From assembly GCA_032433595.1 (NCBI GenBank), contig JASWJB010000155.1, positions 1-64,000 on the forward strand: DNA of 64,000 nt. The letters run 5' to 3'. Position 1 is the first letter of the stretch, and each line of letters starts with the position of its first letter. Made by a program: the position numbers and the translations under genes. The DNA comes from Conoideocrella luteorostrata (Eukaryota > Ascomycota > Sordariomycetes > Hypocreales > Clavicipitaceae). The notes beneath the pieces are model-generated. The model saw only the letters and a list, made by a program, of their open reading frames with translations. It did no database searches and was not told the origin of the DNA. Shown in pieces: positions 45,147-56,626 of this stretch.

Positions 45147-46032
45147 TGTAGGTCACGACCTTTACCGACGTTGGTGGCAGAGGGTTTCCTTGCCTGTCGA
45201 ATGAAGTTGGAAATCGAGGTATAATAGAATAACCGGAAATTGGTTGCCTCTGTTGCACGTTGTGCTTGTACTTCGAGCTGCTGAAGTACAAGTTCCGGTC
45301 ATGTGTGTATTTCCGAGATTGAGTGCGAAGCTTCCTGTCATAGCCCGGGATTTCGATATTTGAGTACAATTCTTCTACTGCTTCCTCCTGTAGTGTCTTA
45401 AGATCTTTCTTTTTTTCATCAGGCGTCGTTGCAGGATCAATTGGTTTACAGAACTCAACAATGTCGTCCATCGGGAAAACTTGATCGAGAAACCCGTTGA
45501 ACTTCTGGTCCGCCACCTTTTTCAGGTTTCTCAGATGCCGCGGGATCTGCAAACTCGTTCGGTACAAGATTGGCACTGCCAGCAGAAACCAAATCTGGAA
45601 CAAGTCGGCCGAGGTCCACCTCACGCCGGCCGGCCTGCCCTTGGTGGTGAAGCGGACGGGATCATGCTTCACAAAGACAACCATCCAAGCCGCTACAACT
45701 TGGTATCGAGGAATGTGGTGATTAAGGATGGAACAAACGTAGCGGTAGTATGGCCATATCCAAAAGAATGTTGGCAGTGCCCAGACGATCCAGGCAGTTC
45801 GGGAGAGGATGGAGAAGAGGATACATAGCAGAAACTCCCCTATGCTTTTTGACTGCTCCATCGACTGTGTCGCGCTCTTGACGACGTTATCGGAAACTTC
45901 TCTGGCAAGCTTCTCGTTCTGCAGGAGGATATCTGCCAAATTAGGCATATCTGGGTACTGATTCTCCTCTGCAAGCAATCTGTCAAGGCGCAGGTACTCC
46001 TGCCAGCTGATCAGCTCTTCGTCCCAGTTCAT
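44953..46032 (-). CDS. Predicted membrane protein of unknown function (upstream half of a split frame)
   Basis: Open frame of 359 aa starting MNWDEELISWQEYLRL. Hydrophobic segments at about 73-100 (FLLCILFSILSRTAWIVWAL), 110-135 and 150-166 (LFQIWFLLAVPILY) suggest two to three membrane passes. The following half is hydrophilic with EEAVEELYSNIEIPGYDRK, and the end carries two copies of GTQTDL 41 residues apart. It stops at a TAG, but the same frame continues for another 1200 codons beyond it. An alternative reading joins it to that frame: a phase-0 donor GTAAAG lies upstream of the repeats, and the TAG itself ends a pyrimidine-rich CTTTATTTTCCACGTAG that could be a 3' splice site. I do not recognise the family. 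Confidence 0.65.
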   Translation of the reverse strand: MNWDEELISWQEYLRLDRLLAEENQYPDMPNLADILLQNEKLAREVSDNVVKSATQSMEQSKSIGEFLLCILFSILSRTAWIVWALPTFFWIWPYYRYVCSILNHHIPRYQVVAAWMVVFVKHDPVRFTTKGRPAGVRWTSADLFQIWFLLAVPILYRTSLQIPRHLRNLKKVADQKFNGFLDQVFPMDDIVEFCKPIDPATTPDEKKKDLKTLQEEAVEELYSNIEIPGYDRKLRTQSRKYTHDRNLYFSSSKYKHNVQQRQPISGYSIIPRFPTSFDRQGNPLPPTSVKVVTYNDCGTQTDLPELADVSKGTVTSAEDVEVNTVPGSEQAATTSYDRGTQTDLEGLTRASEGALFST

Positions 46033-46649
46033 TTTGCATATGTCCTAGTGCTTTTGCAGCAAAAATGAATTAAATATTGGAGGTGGGCTCTAGGAAGTTT
46101 GGCCTTTGAAGTTTCAATGTAGAAGAAGAAAAGAAGAAGAGGGGGCGATAGCAAGAAGTGGGAAAGGGGAGAGAAAAGAGGCACTTTCGAAGTAGATAAT
46201 CAGCAGACAGCTTCTCAGCGTGCAAAGTTAATCAGACTTGACGACGAGTGGGTTCCTAGTGAATAAATATTTGGGGAATAGTTTGCGTGACAACTGCGCC
46301 AGGTGGCCAAGGATACACAATCCAGTTTGCAGCAAACAGTCTTGTCAGTGATTCATAAATGAATCCCCCCCCTTACTGTTTGTGAGCTCCGACTTAAATT
46401 ATCTCAGATTCATAGCCTCAGCTTGTATCATGTGAGAGATCACATTTGCTCAGTGACAGGGAATAGGCATTCACGATACGGGCAGAAACCTGAATAAAAT
46501 CCGTTTCAGTTGAGTATTCGCCACCAAATGATCAATACAAACAATGGTATATATCGCTGGTATTCCAAATGCCCAATCCCATGTGCCCAACTGAGGGGTT
46601 CCAGAACTCCATTTGAAACAAGAACCTTGTCCAACCCATTCATCATTCA
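46033..46649. other. Intergenic region between SPC7 and the membrane protein gene
   Basis: Contains the 3' end of SPC7 and the promoter of the membrane protein gene, both on the minus strand. A purine-rich GAAGAAGA stretch lies at about 46121-46150. No gene is recognised. Confidence 0.5.
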
Positions 46650-49600
46650 TTACTGCGCCAAGCCAGAAACCTGTTTTTTCCCTCTTGCGATTAATCTCTT
46701 CTGAAGCTCAACCAAAATGTCACTCCAGCCTTCCTGCTTGACACCGATCCTGTCACCGATCTTGGTAGCCAAGAACTCTCCCACCTTGCCGACGTTGAAA
46801 TGCTCCCCATAGACCACCTTTACTTGTGTGGATATCCCGATATCTATCCCCTGGGGTATACTCTGACCATGAAGATGAAGTGTTGTCTCTACTCTAGTTC
46901 GAAGCGCCGTCAGGAGCAGCGAACTCGTCACTGCGACGCTAGTATCAGAAGTTTTTGCCACGTTCGTTGGGAACGTGACATTGATTGTGCTGATTTGAGA
47001 AATAACAAAGCGAGCTTTGTCCCACGCCGTGCGAACAATATTTAAAAGATCTAGGATCTTGGTTCGATTCTGGGGCAATGCGCGAACATGATCTCGTATG
47101 CGCTGTAAGAAGAACTCCTTTTCTGCTGTCTTCGAGCCTCCGGCATCATTTTTGTCGCCAATGTACCATAGGTCGATCCGAGAATTATGCTGATGAGGTT
47201 GGAATGAAGCCACGTCGAAAACAATCTCAATCTCACGCTCGTAGGCCATAGACAAGATTGTGCCGGAGAGGCTAGTTACCGCCCAACCGTATTGTTTCTC
47301 AATCGCATCGACGCGAGCTATGAAAGGTGTCAACGCAAGCATAAATTGGTCGTTGTAGTTAGTTATTATGTTACCTTTCAGCTCTTCAACCTCACTGCTC
47401 GTCCAACCACGGCATGCTTCTCTAATCTTTTCGGACTGCTGGATTTTGCTTTGCAGGTCCTGTTTCTTCAATGTTAAATCTTCAGCTGTCGCTGCAGACG
47501 ACCCAAGTCGCTGACGGAGCTCGGCGATCTGAATTTTTTTCTCTTTCATGTCGGCATCCAGAGCTGTCAATTCATCTCTGGCTCCTTGGAGCTCAGATGG
47601 ATCACAATCAGCAAGTTCGTTGGCAACTTCCTCAAGGTTGCGAGTCTCCTCCTCCAAAGCCTCAAATTGCACCACTGCATTTGGCAACACGGCTACCAGT
47701 AGATCTTCTCGTTCCTTGAGCATAATCTCATCTTCGCGCATGTCTTCCGACACTTTTAACAAACCTTCTTTCAGGCCCTCCTGCAGCTTTGCCCTCCACT
47801 CATACCACATCGCCTTACTTAATAGCCTGGCGTGAGTTTTAACATTCTTGAATTGGTTGTCCATAAGGGCTTTGACGTCAGGAGTAGCAGAAATGTATTC
47901 ACGGAACAACGGAGGGTTGTCCTCAAGTGTCTCGGCTTCAATCTTCTTCACTATGCGGCGTCCCTCTGCTATGTAATTCTTCAATTCACGACAAGAGTGT
48001 TGGTAAAGCTCCAGCATAGGGACTGTGCAAGCACCTGCAACAACACAGCTTTCTAGTGTCATGGAGTCGCCTCCATCCACTGTTGAACCGTCTTGCAAGC
48101 TCTGGGGGGCAATAGTGTGGCGTCGCTTGGTCGTTGTAAGCTCCATGAAGCGGATTGATGTCATGCTCAGGAAATCTTGAAGGTGAATCCTCCCATCGTC
48201 CATGTTATGTCCCGAGTCTTCTGCACTATCGTCAAGGTATTGGTGAAAATCAACTTCATGGACTGTTTGATTATCTCGCATGTTTTTGAATCGTCCCTGA
48301 CCTTGTGGTGTGGTAGCTTGGCCTTTCTTAAGCGGTGAGGAGAACGATGACGCTGAGTTACTTGTGTTTGGCTCAAGACTTCTTATTGATGCTCTGGTAG
48401 GTCTTCCTGTGGTTTTGGTCACCGAAGGGGGCTGCTGCAGCTTGATATTCTTGACCGGACTGCCTTGACGCCCCTTAAGCCTCTTTACTCCGTCGTTACT
48501 ATCAGAGTCATCGTCACTCTCCAGCTCCATCGGCCGTTTCCCCAGAAGGCCTCTTGCACTGCCCACGTGAAGACTTTTTCTCCCCTTTGTTGGGTTTCGT
48601 TTGGGGCTTAAACTGTCGATCATCTCTCGCAAGTTAAAAGTAGCATCTTTATCTTGCTGAGGTGCATGTCTTTGTCGGTTTTCTTTGACTTCTTCGTCTT
48701 TCCGTTCCCTATCAACCTCGTCTTCCATAATCTTCGGGTCTTCAAATACTACTTCGCTTCTCCCTGGAACAAAGCCATTGTCACTCTCACCGATAGAGCT
48801 TCGCTTTTCAAACAAAGCCGTGATGTGTGGAGAGCCAAGACCTCTTTTATCAGCTCCGAGGCCTGATAGGCGGCGAGTTTGAGGTGTGAGTACAACAGTT
48901 GGCGTCCTCGCGCCGGTTTTCGCGTCACTTTGGAATAGCGAGGCGCTCCGTTTTGATGACTTGATCGATAACGGGCTTTTCTCAGCTTTGACAGATCCTC
49001 GTCTTTGAGGCGTGGTAGACCGTGGGCTCTTGCTCCGCGTTCCTTGTGCTGGAGTAGCAGACGATACGACCCGAGTTCGAGGTGCTGGCGGCTTTGGGGG
49101 TGATGATGTAGGTGTTCTGAGAGGAGAAGAGACGGTGTCTGGCGTCTGCGGCTCTGTGCTGCGGCGTAGACCTCTACCTTGGAAGGCCGATAGCCCCGGG
49201 CTCTCGGGTTTGCGTGTTGGTGTCGCAGCTTGTGAGATTGCGGATAATCGAGAGCTACGGCGTGTTGGTGTTCTCTGAGCGACTGCTGCCATGATGGCTC
49301 TCCCGGGGCTGTGAGGCTTGACTGCCTCTTCTTTCAATATCCTCTTTCCAAGGTCGAGCGATGACGTATTTCCAAGAATACCTCCGATGGCAGCAGTGAT
49401 ATCCATGCCCATGGTATCTTCGTCTAGCAACGTAGTGTGGTCGCCTTTGTCAACGTGAGACAATATATTGCCATACCCAACCGTCATATCCATGGTACCT
49501 TCGGTTTCTATTTCTCCCCATCTGCTTAGAGTGTGCGATCGGCCGGCAGCAGCAGGTGAGTTTTTAGACTGGGGAAGAACGCCTCCCATGGCAGCGGTAA

Positions 49601-51016
49601 ACTCCATGGAAAAGTCTTCGTTCGTGTCAGAATCGTCATCAAAATTGTTCTGTGGCTTATTAATGCTACCTATAGCCGTTGTGAATTCCATTGTTGCTCC
49701 CACGGTGGCATCGTCCTGATCAACCTGCCTAGGTGCGGGTTGGCTGTACGCACTGCGTTTGGTTATTTCCTGTGAAAGAATCCCACCAAGTGCCTGAGTG
49801 ACATCCATAGACATGTCATCTACTTGAGTGATATCCATAGTGCACTGAGGTTTAATAATGCCGCCGACAGCGCTGGTCATGTCCATGTCCATGTCCATAT
49901 TTGTGCTGTCATCCCTTTCAACCGATAACTTTTTTTCAGTGTCAACTGAGGATGATTGCTGGTTCTTCTTTGCCCAACCAAAAGATGGAATGATCTCTTC
50001 GCCTTCGTCGGAGTCACCATCATTACCCGTGTCGAGACGCTGTGTCCCGGCTCTGTGTGCTGCAGCCCTTAGAGCTTGCTCTAGTGTTGAGCTCTCGTCA
50101 TCGGAACCATCTCTTTCAGAGGCAACAGTAGTCCCCGTAACTTCTTCAGTTTCAATAGTCATCATGGTTCCGTCGTCTGAGTCGCTACTTGAGCCGCTGT
50201 CTTCCTCAATCTCCTCCACCCCATCGGCTGGCTCGGAATCAGAGCTATATATTGTTGATGTAAGGGTATCATCGTCGTTTTCAATGAAGTTCATTGGCGG
50301 AAGCCCTGAATTCCTTCTGCTGGACGTTTGATTGTCCGGCGACTTGGGCACAGTCCCCAATAAGTCTGTTCCGTTCGCTGAGGGGGCTCTGCTTGTTGAG
50401 TCTGTCGAGGTAGTCGAGTCTAGCATATATTCGATCTCATGAAAAGTATGAAGTGTAGCCTCTGCAGCAAAAGATACTCTTCGATTTGCCAACGACTTGC
50501 GACGGGCGTCTCTACGTTCTCGTTCTTCTCTCTCTCTCGCTGCTGCCTGCTGCTCTTCTTCGGTTCTGAGAGCTACTTTAGAGCCATTCGTGCTGGAACC
50601 ATTCGAGGACCCCAGCGATTTGGTCGAGTCTCGAGGTTCTATCGAGCTTCTTGTATGAATATTTCCATTTCTGAGAGGTGATATCTCTGGTACGGAGAAC
50701 GCCGTAGGTTTGAGAATCGATCGTGGTGTAGGAGCGGCAATAGACTGGTGAAGAATTAATGTTAGAGAACCCGCGAAATAGAGCCTACTCGAACTGCTGC
50801 ACTTACTGCCCGCCTGTTTCCATTGGTATGCTTCAATGCATCAAGGCCGCCCGGGCCCATGCTCTTACTTCTTGACTTATTGCGATTAGCAGCCAAAGTG
50901 CTTGCTACATCTACAGTCGCATTCTCTTTATCCATTGTCTTTTTCATGGAGACAGCTCCAATAGATTTCCTAACGCGCCTCATTGAAGGCACCGTCGCCT
51001 CAGCTGGAGGAGGCAT
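46650..51016 (-). CDS. SPC7: Kinetochore scaffold protein Spc7/Spc105 (KNL1)
   Basis: Two exons (51016-50807 and 50744-46650) with a 63-nt phase-0 intron give 1434 aa. Exon 2 opens with PRSILKP, a SILK motif at about 79-82, and continues to NRRVSF, an RVSF motif at about 159-162. These are the paired PP1-docking sites of KNL1. An acidic region then carries seven MELT-like motifs (MDMT, MDIT, MDVT, MEFT, MEFT, MDMT, MDIT), most followed by a GGIL-type tail; phosphorylated MELT repeats recruit Bub1/Bub3. A basic Ser/Pro region follows, then the C-terminal Spc7 domain: FMELTTTKRRHTIAP, a long coiled coil (EEETRNLEEVANELADC) and an RWD-like end. Known role: KMN-network platform linking microtubules, Mis12 and the checkpoint. 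The gene is divergent from RPS11. Confidence 0.95.
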
Positions 51017-51423
51017 TTCAACGACGTTGTTGGGTCTTTTCGTCGCGCCGTTGAGTTGAAGCTATCATGAACTGTACCTGGTAACGAACCGCGATTCGCC
51101 GGTGTTTGTTTACTTTCCCAAGCGGTAGAGGGTACGTACTCTAGCGGGGATGTGGGTCGTTGATGTCGAAAAAAGTGGGCTGAAATTGAGCAAGGATATC
51201 GATCACGTGTTATAGCGCATCACGTGCGATCGTGGCGATGGTGGAGCTCTCGCCTACGCAGCCAATCCAAATTTTGCAAGCCCTAAGGTGGGAAGAGGCT
51301 GCAAAAAATTGGTGCGTGATTGATTGCCCTACTCCTCCATTCGCGCAAAACAACTTCTTGCCTCATCCACCTTCACCGACAGCCCTCTTGTAACGACATC
51401 TCTCCGGAGCAGGATCATTCAAG
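51017..51423. promoter_or_regulatory. SPC7/RPS11 divergent promoter with Cbf1- and Tbf1-type sites
   Basis: A 407-bp gene-free interval between two start codons. ATCACGTG occurs twice (51202-51209 and 51219-51226), each matching the Cbf1/CDEI consensus RTCACRTG, 17 bp apart. AGCCCTAA at 51279-51286 matches the Tbf1 consensus ARCCCTAA, and GCCAAT lies at 51261-51266. Cbf1-Tbf1 pairing is the established ribosomal-protein promoter code in Candida and probably ancestral in ascomycetes, so these sites most likely drive RPS11. Confidence 0.7.
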
Positions 51424-52194
51424 ATGTCAGTCCACGATCACCTTCGGCGCAGCGGCTTCGAATTATGTCCGTTTGTATTGCTAACATTTACTCAGGGCGA
51501 CCGAGTTGACTGTCCAGTCGGAGCGTGCTTTCCAAAAGCAGCCTCACATCTTCCTCAACTCCAAGACCAAGGTCAAGAGTGCCAGACCGGGCAAGGGCGG
51601 ACGACGATGGTATAAGGATGTCGGTCTGGGTTTCCGTACCCCCAAGACTGCCATTGAGGGCAGCTACATCGGTACGTGCGAATTGAACTCGATTGCGATC
51701 TCGAAATGGGTTGGAAAATTGAATGACATGGGATTGCAACATAAGAGACGGGAAAGATGAAACAAAACTGGACAGGTCATTTTCTTGGGCGACTGAACGA
51801 TCGACTGACTGTATTTCACAATAGACAAAAAATGCCCCTTCACTGGTCTCGTTTCCATTCGTGGCCGTATCCTGACCGGTACTGTCGTTTCCACCAAGAT
51901 GCATCGAACCGTCGTTATCCGAAGAGAGTACCTACATTTCATCCCCAAGTACTCTCGTTATGAGAAGCGCCACAAGAACCTCGCTGCCCACGTCTCTCCC
52001 GCTTTCCGTGTTGAAGAGGGCGACCAGGTCACCGTTGGCCAGTGCCGACCTCTTTCCAAGACTGTACGTGTGCATCCACTAAGACAGAGTATATCAGTCG
52101 AATTTCTCGATCTAACAATTGGCAGGTCCGCTTCAACGTTCTGCGTGTTTTGCCCCGAACTGGCAAGGCGGTCAAGAAATTCAGCAAGTTCTAA
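51424..52194 (+). CDS. RPS11: 40S ribosomal protein S11 (uS17)
   Basis: Four exons: 51424-51425 (only AT of the start codon), 51496-51671, 51825-52063 and 52126-52194, encoding 161 aa (yeast 156). The first intron (GTCAGT donor, GCTAAC branch, CTCAG acceptor) cuts the ATG after its second base; the G comes from exon 2 and the product starts [20 protein letters not shown]. Other hallmarks are [59 protein letters not shown] and the end [12 protein letters not shown]. Known role: binds 18S rRNA in the small subunit body. Because the intron also begins with G, unspliced RNA still shows an ATG there, but that frame is unrelated to the protein. Confidence 0.96.
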
Positions 52195-52816
52195 ATGGGA
52201 CTCTTCTTCTGGCATTTTTGGCGTGATAAACATCAGGGGGATAGGGATTTCCCGCTGTAGGGTCGGGCTACGGAAGTTGTTTGGCAAATGATTATGCTGT
52301 AGTTGCAGTCAGGATTAAAAAAAGGTTTCATGAATGCAACACCCACATAAGAATCACGGACGTACATTTTTTCAACAGTGATATGTTGGCCTCGGTGCAA
52401 GGCGTAGCGACTCATTGTCAGAGAGCATTTGGGTTGCCATTAGTTCGGACACGGCTTGCTTCCACAATTCTTCAATATTTTCTTGCCTACTTGGATATGA
52501 AGGGTGCTTAAGAAAGGTGACATCATGTGCTCTCACCAGGCATAATCAGCCACTTGCACCAAAATATTCAGTAGCTAAATAAGCCTAAAATCTTTGTTCA
52601 ATTGCCACCGAATCCTATGTAATTTGATGAGTAATTGTGAACGTCGTATCACAAATTATAGGTCTGCAGCGTACTCTGTTGTTATAGACACAGTGTCAAA
52701 TACAGTGCGCCAATCGTACACTGTCCATCTGTGGGTTTCCTCGATCTCAATTTGGCCATGTTGAGGTCTTGCTCAGAAAACAACCACACTCAGCCCAAGC
52801 ACACTGCCAGACCGGT
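52195..52816. other. Intergenic region RPS11 to CX9C gene
   Basis: Contains the RPS11 3' end and the promoter of the next gene, both on the plus strand. No gene is recognised. Confidence 0.5.
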
Positions 52817-53812
52817 ATGGGGTGGTTTCCTTCGATATTTGGATCGGAAAAGCCATCCGATCCTCTCGGCAAGCTTGATCCAAAGTTGCGCGAATTTCTC
52901 GAGAAAGAATCTCCCGTCAAATACACGTCGAACCAAACACTAGTGACTTCAAAATCCCCACCACCAGGAGCGCAAATACACCATGCGCAAAAGCCAGATG
53001 AGCCAGCAATTGATAAATCCACAGTCCCATCGGCAAGCTTGTATCAAGATGGTCGCTACGCCCATTTATGGAAAAACTACCGTCCTCTGGAGCAGATTGA
53101 GTCTGAGGCAGCCACTGACCACGACAAGCTCATGACTGTCCTAGAAGGATTCAAGGAGCGCAAGGCAGCAATTGGTCGAGCAGCGCTGGAAAATTGTGCG
53201 CTTCAGCAAGAAGAATGGGTCAACTGTATGAAGAACGGCAGCTGGGAGGATCAACTACAAATGTGCAGACATCAAGTTCGACGTTTCGAAAGATGTTACA
53301 CCATGCAATCGGTAAGATATTAAGTGAGTTCCAGTTTGACGGTTCTGTTGTACTAATATAGTACGCAGAGATTCCTCAGAGCATTAGGATATGGGTCAGT
53401 GGCCGGTCGTCCCGCGCGAGTCGATGAAGACATTCAGATGCATGCCGACACGCTTTACGAACGAATGCTCGACCACGAAGCTGCCGTTGAACAGGCCAAA
53501 AAGGACGGGACCCCGGTTCCACCGTTCGATCCGGCATTACCAAAGGCTAGTGCGCCGAAAGTTACGCCAACAGATGAGCTAGAGAAGCAATGGAGAGAGA
53601 AGCTGGACAAGCTGCCGGAAGACGAGCGGGTAGTGGAGGAAGCCGCACTCAGAGCAGATCTGCAGGCTAAATCTGATGTTGCTAGCAGCGTAAAGCAAAT
53701 ATGGGCTTCGCAAAAAGAGGAAAGGGATGCAAGAAAGGCTGGGGGAGGGTCTACATTTACAGACACGTTAAACGGTCTGTTCAGCCGAAATGGCAATGAA
53801 GGGAAGAAATAG
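52817..53812 (+). CDS. Twin CX9C-motif protein, probably mitochondrial
   Basis: Two exons (52817-53311 and 53369-53812) give 312 aa. The splice (TCG|GTAAGA, acceptor ACGCAG) joins CYTMQS to RFLRALGYGS in phase 0. The start MGWFPSIFGSEKPSDPLGKL was chosen because upstream codons in frame offer no ATG. Four cysteines form two CX9C pairs (C127/C137 and C150/C160) separated by twelve residues, the helix-hairpin pattern of proteins oxidised by Mia40 in the mitochondrial intermembrane space. Before them are a Pro/Ser linker and DGRYAHLWKNYRPL. After them is a charged, mostly helical C-terminal half (IQMHADTLYERMLDHEAAVE, EKQWREKLDKLPEDER). It is longer than classical CX9C proteins. The family is conserved in filamentous fungi as far as I recall, with no function known to me. 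Confidence 0.75.
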
Positions 53813-54105
53813 AGACATTCACAAGTAATGAGCATTTGGGAACATTGAGCATGTACAATATGTAACAACACCAACGATACATTCAACATAATAACACAAT
53901 AACATCATCTATAGCTATTTGGAATAAATTGCTCTCACATTCGATTAATCCGGCTTGAGCGACTGTCAGATACAACCTATTTCAGAGTCATAATCTGAGT
54001 TAAAAGCAACGACGTAAAGAAAACACACTTGGCTACAACGGTTATTCTCCAAATCTTTGTTATACGATAATAAGTCCAGACCCTTCACACACAGGCAATT
54101 AAGCA

Positions 54106-54179
54106 GGTTTCGTGGTCTAGTTGGTTATGATTTTTCGCTAACACCGAAAAGATCCCCGGTTCGAGCCCGGGCGGAACCA
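54106..54179 (+). tRNA. tRNA-Val (anticodon AAC)
   Basis: A complete cloverleaf of 74 nt including the discriminator A. The acceptor stem GGTTTCG pairs with CGGAACC (one G-U). The D arm starts GTCTAGTTGG. The anticodon stem TTTCG/CGAAA closes the 7-nt loop CTAACAC with anticodon AAC at 54140-54142. The variable loop is AGATC and the T arm is CCCGG-TTCGAGC-CCGGG. No intron and no encoded CCA. It decodes GUU (and GUC/GUA after A34-to-inosine editing). Confidence 0.95.
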
Positions 54180-54637
54180 CTCTTAAACTTTTGCATCTGT
54201 GCTTATGATATCATCCGTGTCCAAGAATGGTTTTTTTTGGAGTGCTTGCCTTCCGTTAATATGCTAGTGGTTCAAATAAATTTAGCTTAAGGTCTCAACG
54301 GTTTTTATTTTAGGTTTGTGTGATTGGAAGCTCTAAAAACCAAAAGTCTGTAAAGATTCGTATAGGAAAGTGAGCCACCAACGGGACGGCAGTATCGTCG
54401 GGCCTGAATGACGTAAATTTTCAAACCCCCATCAAAATACTCCGTACAATAACCCTTCACTTATGCACTTTTTCATTAGCCTGTACTGCCTCAGTGGGGC
54501 AATTCATGGGCGAAGACTACGAAACATGTCGACGAGCAAAGTCACGGGAGTAATCCGCGACGAACTTGCTGGCTAGTCTCCGACTGCTAGGATCACACCA
54601 TCTTCAGATTAATGTCAAATTTTAGATAAGACTCACG
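54180..54637. other. Intergenic region tRNA to MFS pseudogene
   Basis: No gene is seen. One exact TACTCCGTA lies at 54438-54446. Confidence 0.5.
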
Positions 54638-55876
<1,239 letters not shown>

Positions 55877-56626
55877 AGCATTTCGACAGCCATGTTCGCA
55901 AACGCGCCTAGTGGTTTAGAGAAGTGCGTAAAAACTTGTGATGACACTGTCTGGGAAAATGCATCTGTGGTCTGGCAGTCGTTGCTGTCGCCCCCTGAAG
56001 GCTCGCTACCCTATATTGCACTCCCATTTGGATACTGTTAGACCGACCACACCATTGCTGTGGTTAATCACAAGTCATGGCCATCTAAGTATATTTGTGT
56101 CATCTTGTTTTGGTTGCTACTTGGTAACTAACGCGGGTATGTGATTGAGCTGACATGGCAAATTGTCACCTATAGCACGAAGCCTTTAACATGAATCTCA
56201 AAATGTTGACAAAATACACTTCCTAACTAATCACAAGGCAAACACGCGTTATATTCTCGTTTCCACATCAGAATGTACGCACAAATGTAAAGGGTGAAAC
56301 GAGTAGCTAAATAGACGGAGTACTAAGAATAGCGTCAGAGAGCCCTTCATGAAGACAACTTGCTCTTGGATCAGCGCGGTAATGCGAAGCAGATGACGGC
56401 TGCAATGCACCAATTGTCAGAATGCGCGTTCCGAATACTCTATCTAGATTTTATGGTTGTTGGATCTACTGATATACACACATACGATGGGAGGATGTAA
56501 AGGACGTGATCTACGGGGTTGGTTTCTGGGGGAATGCCATGCACATTGATCATCGGCAAGACCACGAGAAGACGATGGAACGGGTATCTTGATATCGCAT
56601 GCATGCTCCATGGCGTTCAACTGCAA
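55877..56626. other. Intergenic region after the MFS pseudogene
   Basis: May hold worn remains of the missing transporter half, but no homologous peptide could be read in any frame. The right end holds the 3' side of the URI-like gene. Confidence 0.45.
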
